Assembly: GCF_040685555.1 (NCBI RefSeq)
Contig: NZ_JBFBIK010000021.1
Span: forward strand, 1-64,000
Reading direction: 5' to 3'
Length of the DNA stretch: 64,000 nucleotides
Origin: Sphaerisporangium sp040685555
Lineage (GTDB): Bacteria > Actinomycetota > Actinomycetes > Streptosporangiales > Streptosporangiaceae
Under the pieces are notes generated by a model. It searched no databases. It was not told the DNA's origin and saw nothing but the letters and a program-made list of their open reading frames with translations. The position numbers and the translations under genes were made by a program. Shown piece after piece: positions 8,299-17,475 of this stretch; the stretch's first letter is position 1; every line of letters begins with the position of its first letter.

Positions 8299-8754
8299 AT
8301 GAGTGCTTTGAAGGACAAGCTGAAGGCCGACCTCACGACGTCGATGAAGGCACGTGACGAGGTGCGGACCCGAACGCTGCGCATGGCCCTGGCGGCCGTC
8401 AGCACCGAGGAGGTCGCGGGCAAGACGGCGCGCGAGCTCTCCGACGACGAGATCGTCAAGGTGCTGACGAGGGAAGCCAAGAAGCGCCGGGAGGCGTCAG
8501 AGGCGTTCGCGGGCGCGGGACGGGCCGAGCAGGCGCAGGCGGAGCAGGACGAGCACGCCGTGCTCGAGGAGTACCTCCCCGCGCAGCTGAGCGACGAGGA
8601 GCTCGACCGCCTGGTCGGGGAGGCCATCGCTGAGAGCGGCGCTGAGGGGCCGAAGGCCATGGGCCAGGTCATGAAGGTCCTCAACCCGAAGGTGGCGGGG
8701 CGCGCGGAGGGCGGCAGGGTCGCCCAGGCCGTCCGCGCCCGTCTGGCGGGCTGA
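8299..8754 (+). CDS. GatB/YqeY domain protein
   Basis: A 151-residue, highly charged helical protein of the YqeY family, related to the tail domain of the GatB amidotransferase subunit. It begins SALKDKLKADLTTSMKARDEVRT and has the typical EYLPAQLSDEELDRLV and KAMGQVMKVLNPKVAGRAEGG segments. The family binds tRNA-like substrates in GatB, but the role of the stand-alone form is unsettled. I chose the ATG at 8299 because the family begins there; upstream in-frame codons extend into non-conserved sequence. It converges on the PBP gene across a shared terminator. Confidence 0.88.
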   Translation: MSALKDKLKADLTTSMKARDEVRTRTLRMALAAVSTEEVAGKTARELSDDEIVKVLTREAKKRREASEAFAGAGRAEQAQAEQDEHAVLEEYLPAQLSDEELDRLVGEAIAESGAEGPKAMGQVMKVLNPKVAGRAEGGRVAQAVRARLAG

Positions 8755-8834
8755 GCGACTACGCGGGCTGAGCGGGCTGGACGGTGGCGTCCGCGCGTGT
8801 GCCTGTATGAGTCGATGCGTATGCCTGTATAAGC

Positions 8835-8877
8835 CGAAAGGTGCCCCCGCAGAGTTCATCTGTGGGGGCACCTTTCG
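8835..8877. terminator. Bidirectional terminator between convergent genes
   Basis: A perfect 14-bp inverted repeat (CGAAAGGTGCCCCC at 8835-8848 and its complement at 8864-8877) with a 15-base loop lies between the YqeY gene (+) and the PBP gene (-). Both strands give a GC stem flanked by A/T bases. Confidence 0.8.
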
Positions 8878-8881
8878 TTGG

Positions 8882-11182
8882 TCAGCCGTTGCGGGTGTTC
8901 GGGGCGGTGGTGGCGACCGGGTCGATGCCGGTGTTCGGGGCGGTGGTGGCGACCGGGTCGATGCCGGTGTTGTTCCCGCCGTTGCCGCCGTTCCGGCCTC
9001 CACCGCCGTTGCCGTTGCCGTGGCCGTTGCCGTTGCCGTCCGGGACGGGGTAGGCGTTGCCGTTGTTGTCGATCGGCTTCTTCGGGGGCTTGGGCGCGCA
9101 GCCGCCGCTGCAGCCGCCGAACTGACTCATGTCCGGCGGGGTGAAGGACGAGGCCTGGATGTCCTTCAGAGCGCTGATCATCGTGGCCTTCCAGATCTGA
9201 CCGGAGATCGTGGCGCCGAACACCTCACCGTAGTAGTTGCCGCCGATGGTGATATTGCGCAGCGGGTGGGTGTACGAGCCGCGCGGGTCACCGAGGCTGA
9301 CGGCTCCGGCGAGGTCCGGGGTGTAGCCGGCGAACCAGGCGGTCATGGATCCGTCGGTGGTGCCGGTCTTGCCCGCGGCGTCCCGGCCGATGCCGCCGAC
9401 GGCCCTCATCGTGCCCTTGGTGAACACTCCGGACAGGATGCCGCTCACCGCGTCGGCGACCTTCTCGTCGAGCGTCTGCTTGCAGCTGGGCTTGAAGTTG
9501 GTGGTCTTGCCGTCCCGGTCGGTGATCGCCGTGATCGCCATGGGCTCGCAGTACTTGCCGCGGGCCGCGAAGGTGGCGTAGGCGCTGGCCACGGTGATGG
9601 GGTCCATCTCGTTGACGCCGAGGGTGAAGGTCTCGACCTCCCGGAGCTTCCCGCCGTCGGCGCGCTTGATGCCGAGGTCCTTGGCCGTCTTGACGACGTC
9701 GCAGAGCCCGACCTTCTTCTCAAGGCCCAGGAAGAACGTGTTGACCGATCCCCAGGTGCCGGTCTGGAGGGTCTTGAAGCCGCCGCCGCCCTCGGAGTTG
9801 TGCGCGACGTGGGTCGGGTCGCCGACGTTCTCGCCCTTGCAGTTCTTGAAGTCGCTGTAGCCGCTCGCCTGGAAGCTGCTGCCCGCGTCGATGCCGTCGC
9901 CGTACCGCAGGCCCTCCTTCAGCGCCGTGGCGAGCGTGAAGGCCTTGAAGGTCGAACCCGCCTGGAAGCCCGTGCCGCCGCCGTGCGCGACGTCGGCGAC
10001 CAGGTTGTAGTTGGACTCGTTCTTCTTCTTGCTGCTGCCGAACTTGCGGCTGGCCGCCATGGCCTTGATGGCACCGGTGCCCGGCTCGACCAGCGCCTCG
10101 GCGGCGACGGGCTTGTCGGAGGCGTAGACCCACTTCTTGATGGCCTTGTCGGCGGCCTTCTGTATCTTCGTGTCCAGGGTGGTCTTGATGACCAGCCCAC
10201 CCCGGTTGAGGAACTCCTTGCGGGCCTTCTCGGTCTTGCCGAACTGCTTGTCGTTCAGGATCTCGTGCTGGACGTACAGGCAGAAGTACGGGTAGTTGCT
10301 CTGCTCGCAGCCGCCGGGGATCGAGATGTCCTTGTAGACCAGCTTCTTGGCCTTCGCGGTGGCGGCCTCCTCAGGCGTGATCTTGCGCAGCTCCGCCATC
10401 CGGTCGAGGACGACGTTGCGCCGCGCCAGCAGGGCGGCCTTGTGCTGCTTGCCGAGGTTCGGGTCGGTCGCGTTGGGGTTCTGCACGGCCCCGGCGAGCG
10501 TGGCCGCCTGTTCGAGGGTCAGCTTGGAGGCGGGCTTGTCGAAGAACCGCTTGGACGCGGCCTGGATGCCGTACGCGCTGGCGCCGAAGTACGCGATGTT
10601 GAGATATCGCTCAAGGATCTGGTCCTTGGTGTACTTCTGCTCGACGGCCATGGCGTACCGGAGCTCGTTGAGCTTGCGGGGGACCGTCGGGGCGATGGCC
10701 GCGAGCTTCTCCTCGTCGGTCTCCGCCTTGTTGAGCAGCACCTGCTTGACGTACTGCTGGGTGATCGAGGACCCGCCCTGGGCGACGCCGCCGGACTGGA
10801 AGTTCTTCATCATCGCGCGGGCGAAGCCCTCAAGGTCGAGGGCGCCGTGCTCATAAAAGCGGAAGTCCTCGATGGAGATGATCGCGTCCCGCATGATCGG
10901 GGCGACCTTCTCCAGTGGCACGGACTCGCGGTTCTGGTAGTAGAACTGTGCGATCAGCTTGCCGCTGGAGTCGCGGATCTCCGTCTTCTCGGGTAGCGGC
11001 GGCTCTTTGAGGTCTTCGGGCTTCAGGTTCAGCACATCGGTGGCACCCTTGACCCCCACGCCGGCTCCGCCCACGGCGGGCAGGGCGATGGCGGCGGCCA
11101 GCACCCCCGCCGCGACGGCGGCTCCGATCAGGCGGAGGAGGTTCCCGAACACCGACCCGTGGGCTTTGCCTTGAGCTTGCAC
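8882..11182 (-). CDS. Class A penicillin-binding protein (transglycosylase/transpeptidase)
   Basis: A 766-residue bifunctional peptidoglycan synthase. A membrane anchor lies at about 12-38. The GT51 glycosyltransferase domain follows, with Glu105 in IISIEDFRFY and QGGSSITQQYVKQ. The transpeptidase has Ser410 in AGSTFKAF (SxxK), SVN in WGSVNTFF and KTGTT. The Gly/Asn-rich tail ends with two copies of NTGIDPVATTAP. Next to wblA and the two Get3-like ATPases it matches the M. tuberculosis ponA2-whiB4 neighbourhood and the Streptomyces wblA locus. GTG 11182 is the start. Confidence 0.95.
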   Translation of the reverse strand: MQAQGKAHGSVFGNLLRLIGAAVAAGVLAAAIALPAVGGAGVGVKGATDVLNLKPEDLKEPPLPEKTEIRDSSGKLIAQFYYQNRESVPLEKVAPIMRDAIISIEDFRFYEHGALDLEGFARAMMKNFQSGGVAQGGSSITQQYVKQVLLNKAETDEEKLAAIAPTVPRKLNELRYAMAVEQKYTKDQILERYLNIAYFGASAYGIQAASKRFFDKPASKLTLEQAATLAGAVQNPNATDPNLGKQHKAALLARRNVVLDRMAELRKITPEEAATAKAKKLVYKDISIPGGCEQSNYPYFCLYVQHEILNDKQFGKTEKARKEFLNRGGLVIKTTLDTKIQKAADKAIKKWVYASDKPVAAEALVEPGTGAIKAMAASRKFGSSKKKNESNYNLVADVAHGGGTGFQAGSTFKAFTLATALKEGLRYGDGIDAGSSFQASGYSDFKNCKGENVGDPTHVAHNSEGGGGFKTLQTGTWGSVNTFFLGLEKKVGLCDVVKTAKDLGIKRADGGKLREVETFTLGVNEMDPITVASAYATFAARGKYCEPMAITAITDRDGKTTNFKPSCKQTLDEKVADAVSGILSGVFTKGTMRAVGGIGRDAAGKTGTTDGSMTAWFAGYTPDLAGAVSLGDPRGSYTHPLRNITIGGNYYGEVFGATISGQIWKATMISALKDIQASSFTPPDMSQFGGCSGGCAPKPPKKPIDNNGNAYPVPDGNGNGHGNGNGGGGRNGGNGGNNTGIDPVATTAPNTGIDPVATTAPNTRNG
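8895..8966. repeat. Two tandem 36-bp repeats in PBP tail
   Basis: Two near-identical 36-bp units (8895-8930 and 8931-8966), beginning GTGTTCGGGGCGGTGGTGGC, encode the repeated dodecapeptide NTGIDPVATTAP at the C-terminus of the PBP. Being an in-frame multiple of three, copy number could vary without breaking the gene. Confidence 0.85.
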
Positions 11183-11451
11183 GGGACCAAGCGTATGCCG
11201 AGTCGCTGACTCAATAGGTACTCAAAGTCCATTTCGCATTGACTCGTCGGCGACTCGCGGAGGGGAGGACTAGTCATTCCCGGCCACATGGCCTGACATG
11301 ACCATGTGGGAAATTGACCCGCCCGGGGTCTGTCGGTCCGAACGTCTGGTTGCGTACGTTCTCCTCTGCGGCAACTGAATAAGGAGGCTCGACGCCCGCG
11401 CCCGTCGGCCGCCAAGTGACGACTGACCACCTATAGGGGAGTGGGGTCGAA

Positions 11452-11748
11452 ATGTGGATCACGGATTGGACCTCCCGTGCCGCCTGTCGGGGCGCGGATC
11501 CTGACGCGTTGTTCGTCCAGGGTGCCGCCCAGAACAGGGCGAAGCTCATCTGCCGAGGATGCCCGGTCCGTACCGAATGCCTCGCGGATGCACTGGACAA
11601 TCGCATCGAGTTCGGGGTGTGGGGCGGGATGACCGAGCGAGAGCGGCGTGCGCTGCTCAGGCGACGGCCGGATGTGACGTCTTGGCGCGACCTGCTGGAG
11701 GTCGCGAAGGAAGAGTACGAGCGGACCAACGAGCTGATTGCCGGCTGA
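11452..11748 (+). CDS. wblA: WhiB-family Fe-S transcription factor, WblA/WhiB4 type
   Basis: A 98-residue WhiB-like protein with four cluster-ligating cysteines (Cys12, Cys34, Cys37, Cys43: C-x21-C-x2-C-x5-C). The turn FGVWGGMTERERRAL and a basic RRRP tail follow. The stretch LFVQGAAQNRAK is characteristic of WblA of Streptomyces and WhiB4 of Mycobacterium. Synteny with a class A PBP and paired ArsA/Get3 ATPases supports this. WblA is a global regulator that represses antibiotic production and controls sporulation in Streptomyces. It is divergent from the PBP gene across about 270 bp, which probably hold both promoters. Confidence 0.88.
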   Translation: MWITDWTSRAACRGADPDALFVQGAAQNRAKLICRGCPVRTECLADALDNRIEFGVWGGMTERERRALLRRRPDVTSWRDLLEVAKEEYERTNELIAG

Positions 11749-11877
11749 GTTCAGGGGCTGGGGCGGTGTCCGTCTCATGCCCGGCGTCACTACGCGAGGG
11801 GCCATGCACGGCCCCTCGTCATCAGGGTCATCCGCGTGGTCGTGTAGCGACCGCGACATCATGTAACGGTTTTCACC

Positions 11878-13062
11878 TCATGACGCGAGGAGTTCACCGA
11901 TCTTGCGCAGACCCGCGAGATCGTGCACGTCCTCCGGCATCGCGAGCACTTGAGAGATCGGCACAGTGGGGTGTGCCGAGGCGAAGTGCTCCTGCTCACG
12001 ATGCTCGCGCGCGGCGAGCTGCATACGTCCGGCGTGAAGCCGCAGCACGGCGGACGTCAGTTCGTGTTCACCACGCGATTCGAGGTCTTCGGCGGCCGCC
12101 GCGCTACGGGCGGCCGAGAGGGCCGGCGCCGGGGACCGATGGACCCGGTTGATCACCAGACCGGCCAGGGGCATGCTCTCCTCGGCCAGTCGCTCCACGA
12201 AGTACGAGGCCTCCCGCATCGCGTCCCGTTCGGGCGCGGCCACGACGAGGAACGCGGTTCCGGGGGCCTGGAGCAGCCTGTACGTCTGGTCGGCGCGCTG
12301 CCTGAACCCGCCGAATACGGCGTCGAGGGCCGCGACGAACGTCTGGATGTCCTTGAGGAACTGCGCGCCCAAGATCTTCGTCAGCGCGCCCGCCACAAGA
12401 CCGAAACCGGCGTTGAGCAGCTTGAACGCGCTCCGGCCTCCGGCCTTGGCGGGAGCCATCAGGATCCTGATGAGCCGCCCGTCGAGGAAGCGTCCCAGCC
12501 GCTCGGGTGCGTCGAGGAAGTCGAGCGCCGACCGCGACGGCGGGGTGTCGACGATGATCAGATCCCATTCGTCCGAGCGGCGTAGCTGCCCGAGCTTCTC
12601 CATCGCCATGTACTCCTGCGTCCCGGAGAAGCTGGACGACAGCGACTCGTAGAACGGGTTGGTCAGGATCTGCCGGGCGCGTTCTGGATCGGCGTGCGCC
12701 TCGATGATCTCGTCGAACGTCCGCTTCATGTCGAGCATCATCGCGTGCAGCTCGCCGGAGCCACCGACCCCGGCGACCACGCGCGGCGTGTTGTCGAGCT
12801 CGGTGAGCCCCATCGACTGGGCCAGGCGCCGCGCGGGGTCGACCGTGAGCACGACCACGCGCCGGCCCCGTTCGGCCGCCCGGAGGCCGAGCGCCGCCGC
12901 GGTCGTGGTCTTGCCCACGCCGCCCGAGCCGCAGCACACGACGATGCGCGTGCCCGGGTCGTCGAGCACGGCGTCCATGTCGAGAACGGGAGACTGGTGG
13001 CCCGCCGGGACGGTGCCCTCGGCTGGTGACGTGCGGGCGGCGTTGCCCGTCTGAGACTTCAC
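11878..13062 (-). CDS. Get3/ArsA-like ATPase (second of pair)
   Basis: A 394-residue SIMIBI-class ATPase with deviant Walker A GSGGVGKTTTAAA after an about 38-residue N-terminal extension. VDPARRLAQSMGL and a switch-like IIVDTPPSRSALDFLDAP follow. It is the homologue of the Rv3680-like member of the paired anion-transporter/Get3 ATPases next to whiB4. It probably acts with its neighbour as a heteromeric ATPase; a role in envelope stress is reported for the mycobacterial pair. Its GTG start overlaps the stop codon of the upstream ATPase (GTGA at 13059-13062), so the two are co-translated. Confidence 0.88.
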   Translation of the reverse strand: MKSQTGNAARTSPAEGTVPAGHQSPVLDMDAVLDDPGTRIVVCCGSGGVGKTTTAAALGLRAAERGRRVVVLTVDPARRLAQSMGLTELDNTPRVVAGVGGSGELHAMMLDMKRTFDEIIEAHADPERARQILTNPFYESLSSSFSGTQEYMAMEKLGQLRRSDEWDLIIVDTPPSRSALDFLDAPERLGRFLDGRLIRILMAPAKAGGRSAFKLLNAGFGLVAGALTKILGAQFLKDIQTFVAALDAVFGGFRQRADQTYRLLQAPGTAFLVVAAPERDAMREASYFVERLAEESMPLAGLVINRVHRSPAPALSAARSAAAAEDLESRGEHELTSAVLRLHAGRMQLAAREHREQEHFASAHPTVPISQVLAMPEDVHDLAGLRKIGELLAS

Positions 13063-14063
13063 GCTGCTCCCTGGGAACGGATCGCTTCGGCCAGCTCGTA
13101 CAGACCGGCGAGGTCGGCGCCATCGGTGAGCAGCGGCAGCTCGTAGTGCGGGACCTTCGCCTCCGCGAGCGCCTGCCTCTCGCGGCGCTCCAGGCGGTTG
13201 CGCTGGGCGTGCTCGGAGATCTCCTCCGCGAGCGCCTCGGCGATCGCGGACGCGTCGGACGTGCCGTCGGCGAGGCCCGCGGCCTTGAGGCCGAGCGCCA
13301 GCTCGGCGGGGTCGAACCTGTCCTTCATGGCGGCTTCGAGTGTCGCTTCGGGTAGCAGCTCGGGGCGGACCATGTTGATGAAGATGCCGCCCGCGGGCAG
13401 CTTGGCGGCACGGAGGTTGTCGATGCCGTCCAGCGTCTCCTGGACCGGCATCTCCTCCAGCAGCGTGACGAAGTGCACAGCGGTCTCCGGGGAGGCGACC
13501 ACGCCGCGGACCAGGTCGGCGTGGTTCTTCACCGGACCGATGCGGGCGAGACCGGCCACTTCTAATGTGACGTTGAGGAACCTGGTGATACGGCCGGTGG
13601 GCGGCGCGTCCATGACGACGGCGTCATACACCCGCCTTCCGGACTTGTCGCGACGTCGTACGGCCTCACTGGTCTTGCCGGTCACGAGCACGTCCCGGAG
13701 GCCAGGGGCGATGGTCGTCGCGAAGTCCACCAGGCCGATCTTGTTCAGGGCCTTGCCCGCCCGCTTCATGCCGTAGAACATCTCGACGTATTCGAGCATG
13801 GCCTCTTCGGGGTCGATGGCGAGCGCGTACACGTCGCCGCCGCCCGGTGCCACGGCGATCTTCCGCTCCTCGTACGGCAGGGGCGGGGTGTCGAAGACCT
13901 GGGCGATGCCCTGCCGGCCTTCCACCTCCACGAGCAGCACCCTCCGGCCGCCCGCCGCCAGGGCAAGGGCCAGCGCGGCTGCCACCGTCGTCTTTCCGGT
14001 GCCACCCTTGCCGGTTACGACATGAAGTCGTACGCCGTCCCAATCGGTGTCGCGAGCGCTCAC
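13059..14063 (-). CDS. Get3/ArsA-like ATPase (first of pair)
   Basis: A 334-residue ATPase with deviant Walker A TGKGGTGKTTVAAALALAL near the N-terminus and the VMDAPPTGRITRFLN switch. It corresponds to the Rv3679-like partner. Start codon is uncertain. GTG 14063 follows a TAGCCT box by seven bases, which would suit a leaderless mRNA; TTG 14081 would add six residues. It overlaps the next ATPase gene by four bases, giving a two-gene operon beside wblA. Confidence 0.87.
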   Translation of the reverse strand: MSARDTDWDGVRLHVVTGKGGTGKTTVAAALALALAAGGRRVLLVEVEGRQGIAQVFDTPPLPYEERKIAVAPGGGDVYALAIDPEEAMLEYVEMFYGMKRAGKALNKIGLVDFATTIAPGLRDVLVTGKTSEAVRRRDKSGRRVYDAVVMDAPPTGRITRFLNVTLEVAGLARIGPVKNHADLVRGVVASPETAVHFVTLLEEMPVQETLDGIDNLRAAKLPAGGIFINMVRPELLPEATLEAAMKDRFDPAELALGLKAAGLADGTSDASAIAEALAEEISEHAQRNRLERRERQALAEAKVPHYELPLLTDGADLAGLYELAEAIRSQGAA

Positions 14064-14495
14064 GTTCCGAAGGCTACCCAACGGTTACTTCGCGATTCGC
14101 CGTGCCCGGCTTTCGGAACGGGCTTGCGACGCACCTCACACCCCGATTGGCTGGGAAACGCGTTTTGCCGGGCCCCCTGACCGCCCGCGTAAAGGGAGGC
14201 CACGACAATGGGGACCTCGCGCGGACGATCGCCGATCCGCTCCGCTCGTGCTGGCGCCACGGGCCAGGGGAGCATGAGCCGGACGTCGTCCCGGCCCTTC
14301 ACCCGGTACGAGATTCGTCCCGCTTTCTCGGCATTGTCGATCACCGGCAAAAGGTCGATATGCGGATCGTCACAATAGCCGCGTGCCGGTGGTGGGGGAG
14401 CTCATCCGTGGAAGGGGACGCTGTGACCCATGAGGTGGAAGGGAACAGGGGGAGCACCGCCACCTGATCCCCTCTCTCCCGTCTACAGTGCCACC
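14064..14495. other. Intergenic region without convincing gene
   Basis: This region lies between the divergent ATPase operon and the DUF4177 gene. Frames here are Arg-rich or short and lack ribosome-binding sites. It probably carries the promoters of both operons; I see no clear repeat or RNA gene. Confidence 0.5.
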
Positions 14496-14651
14496 ATGAA
14501 GCGCTACGAATATTCGACGGTCCCTCTGCTGACCCATGCCACCAAGCAGATCCTGGACAATTGGGGTCAGGACGGGTGGGAGCTCGTCACGGTGATCCCG
14601 GGTCCGAACCCCGAGCAGCTCGTCGCCTACATGAAGCGGGAGAAGGAGTGA
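14496..14651 (+). CDS. Small DUF4177-like protein
   Basis: A 51-residue protein beginning MKRYEYSTVPLLTHATKQIL and containing NWGQDGWELVTVIPG. This is the DUF4177 signature (Y-E-Y...LN..G..GWELV.V). Function of the family is unknown. The ATG at 14496 is chosen because homology starts there. The stop codon overlaps the GTG of the RidA gene (GTGA), making it the first gene of a four-gene operon. Confidence 0.82.
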   Translation: MKRYEYSTVPLLTHATKQILDNWGQDGWELVTVIPGPNPEQLVAYMKREKE

Positions 14652-15109
14652 GCACTCCCGAGGAGCGCCTGGCGGAGCTAGGGCTGACCCTACCGGAGGT
14701 CGTGAAGCCGCTGGCCGCCTACGTGCCGGCCGTACGCACCGGGAACTACGTCTACACCTCCGGGCAGCTTCCGATGGTCGACGGCAAGCTCGCCGTCACC
14801 GGCAAGGTCGGCGCCGAGGTCGACCCCGACCAGGCCAAGGAGCAGGCCCGCATCTGCGCGCTCAACGCCCTCGCGGCGGTGGCCTCCGTGGCCGGTGACC
14901 TGTCGCAGGTCGTGCGCATCGTCAAGGTCGTCGGGTTCGTCGCGAGCGCCCCCGGCTTCACCGGGCAGCCGCACGTCGTGAACGGGGCCAGCGAGCTGCT
15001 CGGCGAGGTGCTCGGGGACGCCGGCCGTCATGCCCGCAGCGCCGTCGGCGTCGCCGCCCTGCCGCTGGACGCGTCGGTCGAGGTCGAGCTCATCGCCGAA
15101 GTGCGCTGA
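14648..15109 (+). CDS. RidA/YjgF-family protein
   Basis: A 153-residue RidA-superfamily protein with YVYTSGQLPMVDG, a central trimer-forming helix and GVAALPLDASVEVELIAEV, where the family's conserved Glu near the C-terminus is kept. The canonical Arg of RidA that binds the imine carboxylate is not obvious (RHARSAVGVAAL occupies the place), so deaminase activity is uncertain. GTG 14648 overlaps the upstream stop by four bases. Confidence 0.88.
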   Translation: MSTPEERLAELGLTLPEVVKPLAAYVPAVRTGNYVYTSGQLPMVDGKLAVTGKVGAEVDPDQAKEQARICALNALAAVASVAGDLSQVVRIVKVVGFVASAPGFTGQPHVVNGASELLGEVLGDAGRHARSAVGVAALPLDASVEVELIAEVR

Positions 15110-15161
15110 TCGTGACACCATGGTCCAGCCGAGCTTGATTCGGTTGGATCATGGAGGTGGC

Positions 15162-16019
15162 ATGAACGGCATCCCGCTGCCCGGCGAGTTCGGCGAGCGC
15201 GCCCGTGCGATCCTTTCGGGCGAGATCGCCCCCGTGCCCGCCAGAGACGCCGCGACCGTGGTGCTCCTGCGCCGGATCCAGGACCTCGGCGGGCCGGGGG
15301 AAGCCTCGTCCCTTGAGGTCTACATGATCCGGCGCAAGGCCGGCATGGCCTTCGCCGCGGGCGCGTACGTCTTCCCCGGCGGCTCGGTGGACCCGCGTGA
15401 CGCCGATCAGGCGGTCGCCTGGGCCGGGCCCGCGCCCGAGATCTGGGGCCGCGTCTTCGGAGCCGACACGAACACCGCGCGCGGCCTGGTCTGCGCGGCC
15501 GTACGCGAGACCTTCGAGGAGTCCGGGGTCCTGCTGGCAGGCCCGAGCGCGGACACGGTCGTCGCGGACACCACGGGCGACGACTGGGAGGCCGACCGCG
15601 AGGCGCTGATCGACCGGCGCCTGTCGCTCGGCGACTTCCTGAACAAGCGAGGCCTGGTCCTGCGCGCCGACCTGCTCAGGCCCTGGGCGCACTGGATCAC
15701 GCCGGAGGTCGAGCACAAGCGGTTCGACACCAGGTTCTTCGTGGCCGCGATGCCGCCCGGCCAGCGCACGCGCGACGTGGGCGGCGAGGCCGACGAGGTC
15801 GCGTGGCTGCGGCCGGCGCGGGCGCTCGGCCGCGCGAAGGAGGGGCAGATCTTCCTCATGCCCCCGACCCTGCGCACCCTGACCGAGCTGGCGGCGTACG
15901 ACGACGTCGCCGCGGTGCTGGCGTGCGAGCGCGAGATCGTGACCTTCCAGCCGCGGGCCGCCGAGGTGGACGGCGAGATGTGGCTGGTCATACCGGGCGA
16001 GGATTATCGAATGTCATGA
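15162..16019 (+). CDS. Nudix hydrolase
   Basis: A 285-residue Nudix protein. The N-terminus carries AATVVLLRR and an RRKAGMAFAAGAYVFPGG strand. The Nudix box is stretched by an insert between GGSVDPRD and AAVRETFEESGVLL, as in NUDT19-like CoA/acyl-CoA pyrophosphatases. Substrate is not certain. ATG 15162 has GGAGGT five bases upstream. The stop overlaps the next ATG (ATGA at 16016-16019). Confidence 0.85.
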   Translation: MNGIPLPGEFGERARAILSGEIAPVPARDAATVVLLRRIQDLGGPGEASSLEVYMIRRKAGMAFAAGAYVFPGGSVDPRDADQAVAWAGPAPEIWGRVFGADTNTARGLVCAAVRETFEESGVLLAGPSADTVVADTTGDDWEADREALIDRRLSLGDFLNKRGLVLRADLLRPWAHWITPEVEHKRFDTRFFVAAMPPGQRTRDVGGEADEVAWLRPARALGRAKEGQIFLMPPTLRTLTELAAYDDVAAVLACEREIVTFQPRAAEVDGEMWLVIPGEDYRMS

Positions 16020-16813
16020 GCGGTCTCCGAATCCCCCTGAGCGGCCCGGACGGGTCGGGTACGGCGCGTGCGACCAACCTGCTGGCGCCCAACGCGTCCC
16101 CGATGACCCTGGACGGCACGAACACCTGGGTCATCGGCGAGCCCGAGGCGGAAGCCGTACTGGTCGTGGATCCCGGCCCGGACGAGGAGGAACACCTTCT
16201 CCGCGTGGCCGGCCATCTTGCCGGCCGGCGGATCGAGGCGATCCTGCTCACGCACGGGCACGAGGACCACAGCGGCGGAGCCAGGCGGTTCGCCGAGATG
16301 ACCGGTGCCCCGGTACGGGCCCTGGACCCCCGGCACGTTCTCGGGGACGAAGGGCTGGAGGACGGGGACGTGGTGCCGGCGGGCGGCCTGGAGCTCAGGG
16401 TCGTCGGCACGCCTGGCCACTCGTTCGACTCGCTGTGCTTCTGGCTGCCGGCCGACGGGGCCATGCTGACCGGGGACACGATCCTCGGCAGGGGGACCAC
16501 GGTGATCGCGCCCGACGGCGACCTGGGCGACTACCTGCGCAGCCTCGACCGCCTTCGGGCGAGCGCGGAGATCATGGCGGCCACGGTCCTGCTGCCGGGT
16601 CACGGGCCGGTGCTGCCGGAGCCGATCGCGGCGCTCGACGGTTACATCGCCCACCGGCGCGAGCGCCTGGACCAGATCAGGCAGGCGCGGCGCGAGGGCG
16701 CCAGTACGCCGCGAGAGATCGTGCGGGTCGTCTACGCAGGGCTGGCCGAGGAGCTGTGGCCCGCGGCGGAGATGTCCGTGCGGGCGCAGCTCGCCTATCT
16801 CGAACGGTTGTAG
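16016..16813 (+). CDS. Metallo-beta-lactamase-fold hydrolase (LACTB2-like)
   Basis: A 265-residue MBL-fold protein with the HxHxDH metal motif in LTHGHEDHSGG, GTPGHSFDSLCF, LTGDTILGRG and PGHGP. A C-terminal winged-helix-like tail (RRERLDQIRQARREGASTPR) is typical of the LACTB2/RNase-like hydrolase group. It is translationally coupled to the Nudix gene and ends 19 bp inside the oppositely oriented crp gene. Confidence 0.88.
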   Translation: MSGLRIPLSGPDGSGTARATNLLAPNASPMTLDGTNTWVIGEPEAEAVLVVDPGPDEEEHLLRVAGHLAGRRIEAILLTHGHEDHSGGARRFAEMTGAPVRALDPRHVLGDEGLEDGDVVPAGGLELRVVGTPGHSFDSLCFWLPADGAMLTGDTILGRGTTVIAPDGDLGDYLRSLDRLRASAEIMAATVLLPGHGPVLPEPIAALDGYIAHRRERLDQIRQARREGASTPREIVRVVYAGLAEELWPAAEMSVRAQLAYLERL

Positions 16814-17475
16814 AGGCGGTCGGCGTCCATGATGACGACGGCCTTGGCCTCGATGCGCAGCCAGCCGCGCTGGGCGAAGTCGGCGAGGGCCTTGTTGACG
16901 GTCTCGCGCGAGGCGCCGACGTACTGCGCCAGCTCCTCCTGGGTGAGGTCGTGATGGACCCGCAGGCCCTCCTCGGTGCGCTGCCCGAAGCGCTCGGCGA
17001 GGTCGAGCAGCGCCTTGCCGACCCGCCCGGGGACGTCGGTGAAGACGAGGTCGGCCATCACGTCGTTGGTGCGTCGCAGCCGCTGCGCGAGGGCACGCAG
17101 CAGGTGGAGGGCCACCTCCGGACGTCCGGTCAGCCAGGGCCGCAGGTCGTCGTGGCCGAGACCGGCCAGGCGCACGTCGGTCAGGGCGATCGCGCTGGCC
17201 GTGCGGGGGCGGGGGTCGAACAGGGACAGTTCGCCGAACATCTCGCTAGGGCCGAGCACGCTGAGCAGGTTCTCGCGGCCGTCGGGGGCCGTGCGAATTA
17301 ACTTGATCTTGCCGTCCAGCACGACGTAAAGCCTGTCGCCCGTCTCGCCCTCGCTGAACAGCGTCTGCCCCTTGTGGAGCTCGAGCTCCGAGATCCCCGT
17401 ACGGAGCGCGGCCGCGCTCTCACGGTCGAGCGCGGAGAACAAAGGGGCCTTGCCCAGCACATCGTCGGTGTTCAC
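16795..17475 (-). CDS. crp: Crp/Fnr-family regulator, Crp orthologue
   Basis: A 226-residue cyclic-nucleotide-binding regulator. The cNMP domain includes FSEGETGDRLYVVLDGKIK and GEMFGELSLFDPRPRTASAIA, keeping the phosphate-binding FGE-L-x(5)-R-x-A-x-A pattern. The C-terminal HTH has LTQEELAQYVGASRETVNKAL. Position beside nth matches Streptomyces Crp, a regulator of germination and antibiotic production. GTG 17475 is chosen because GAGGAGG lies six bases upstream. It is divergent from the left nth fragment. Confidence 0.93.
   Translation of the reverse strand: MNTDDVLGKAPLFSALDRESAAALRTGISELELHKGQTLFSEGETGDRLYVVLDGKIKLIRTAPDGRENLLSVLGPSEMFGELSLFDPRPRTASAIALTDVRLAGLGHDDLRPWLTGRPEVALHLLRALAQRLRRTNDVMADLVFTDVPGRVGKALLDLAERFGQRTEEGLRVHHDLTQEELAQYVGASRETVNKALADFAQRGWLRIEAKAVVIMDADRLYNRSR

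Noticed and set aside
8807..10996. A 729-codon plus-strand open frame antisense to the PBP gene
   Set aside because: It is Val/Leu/Arg/Gly-rich with no domain, and exactly overlaps a clear PBP on the other strand. High GC makes long antisense frames common.
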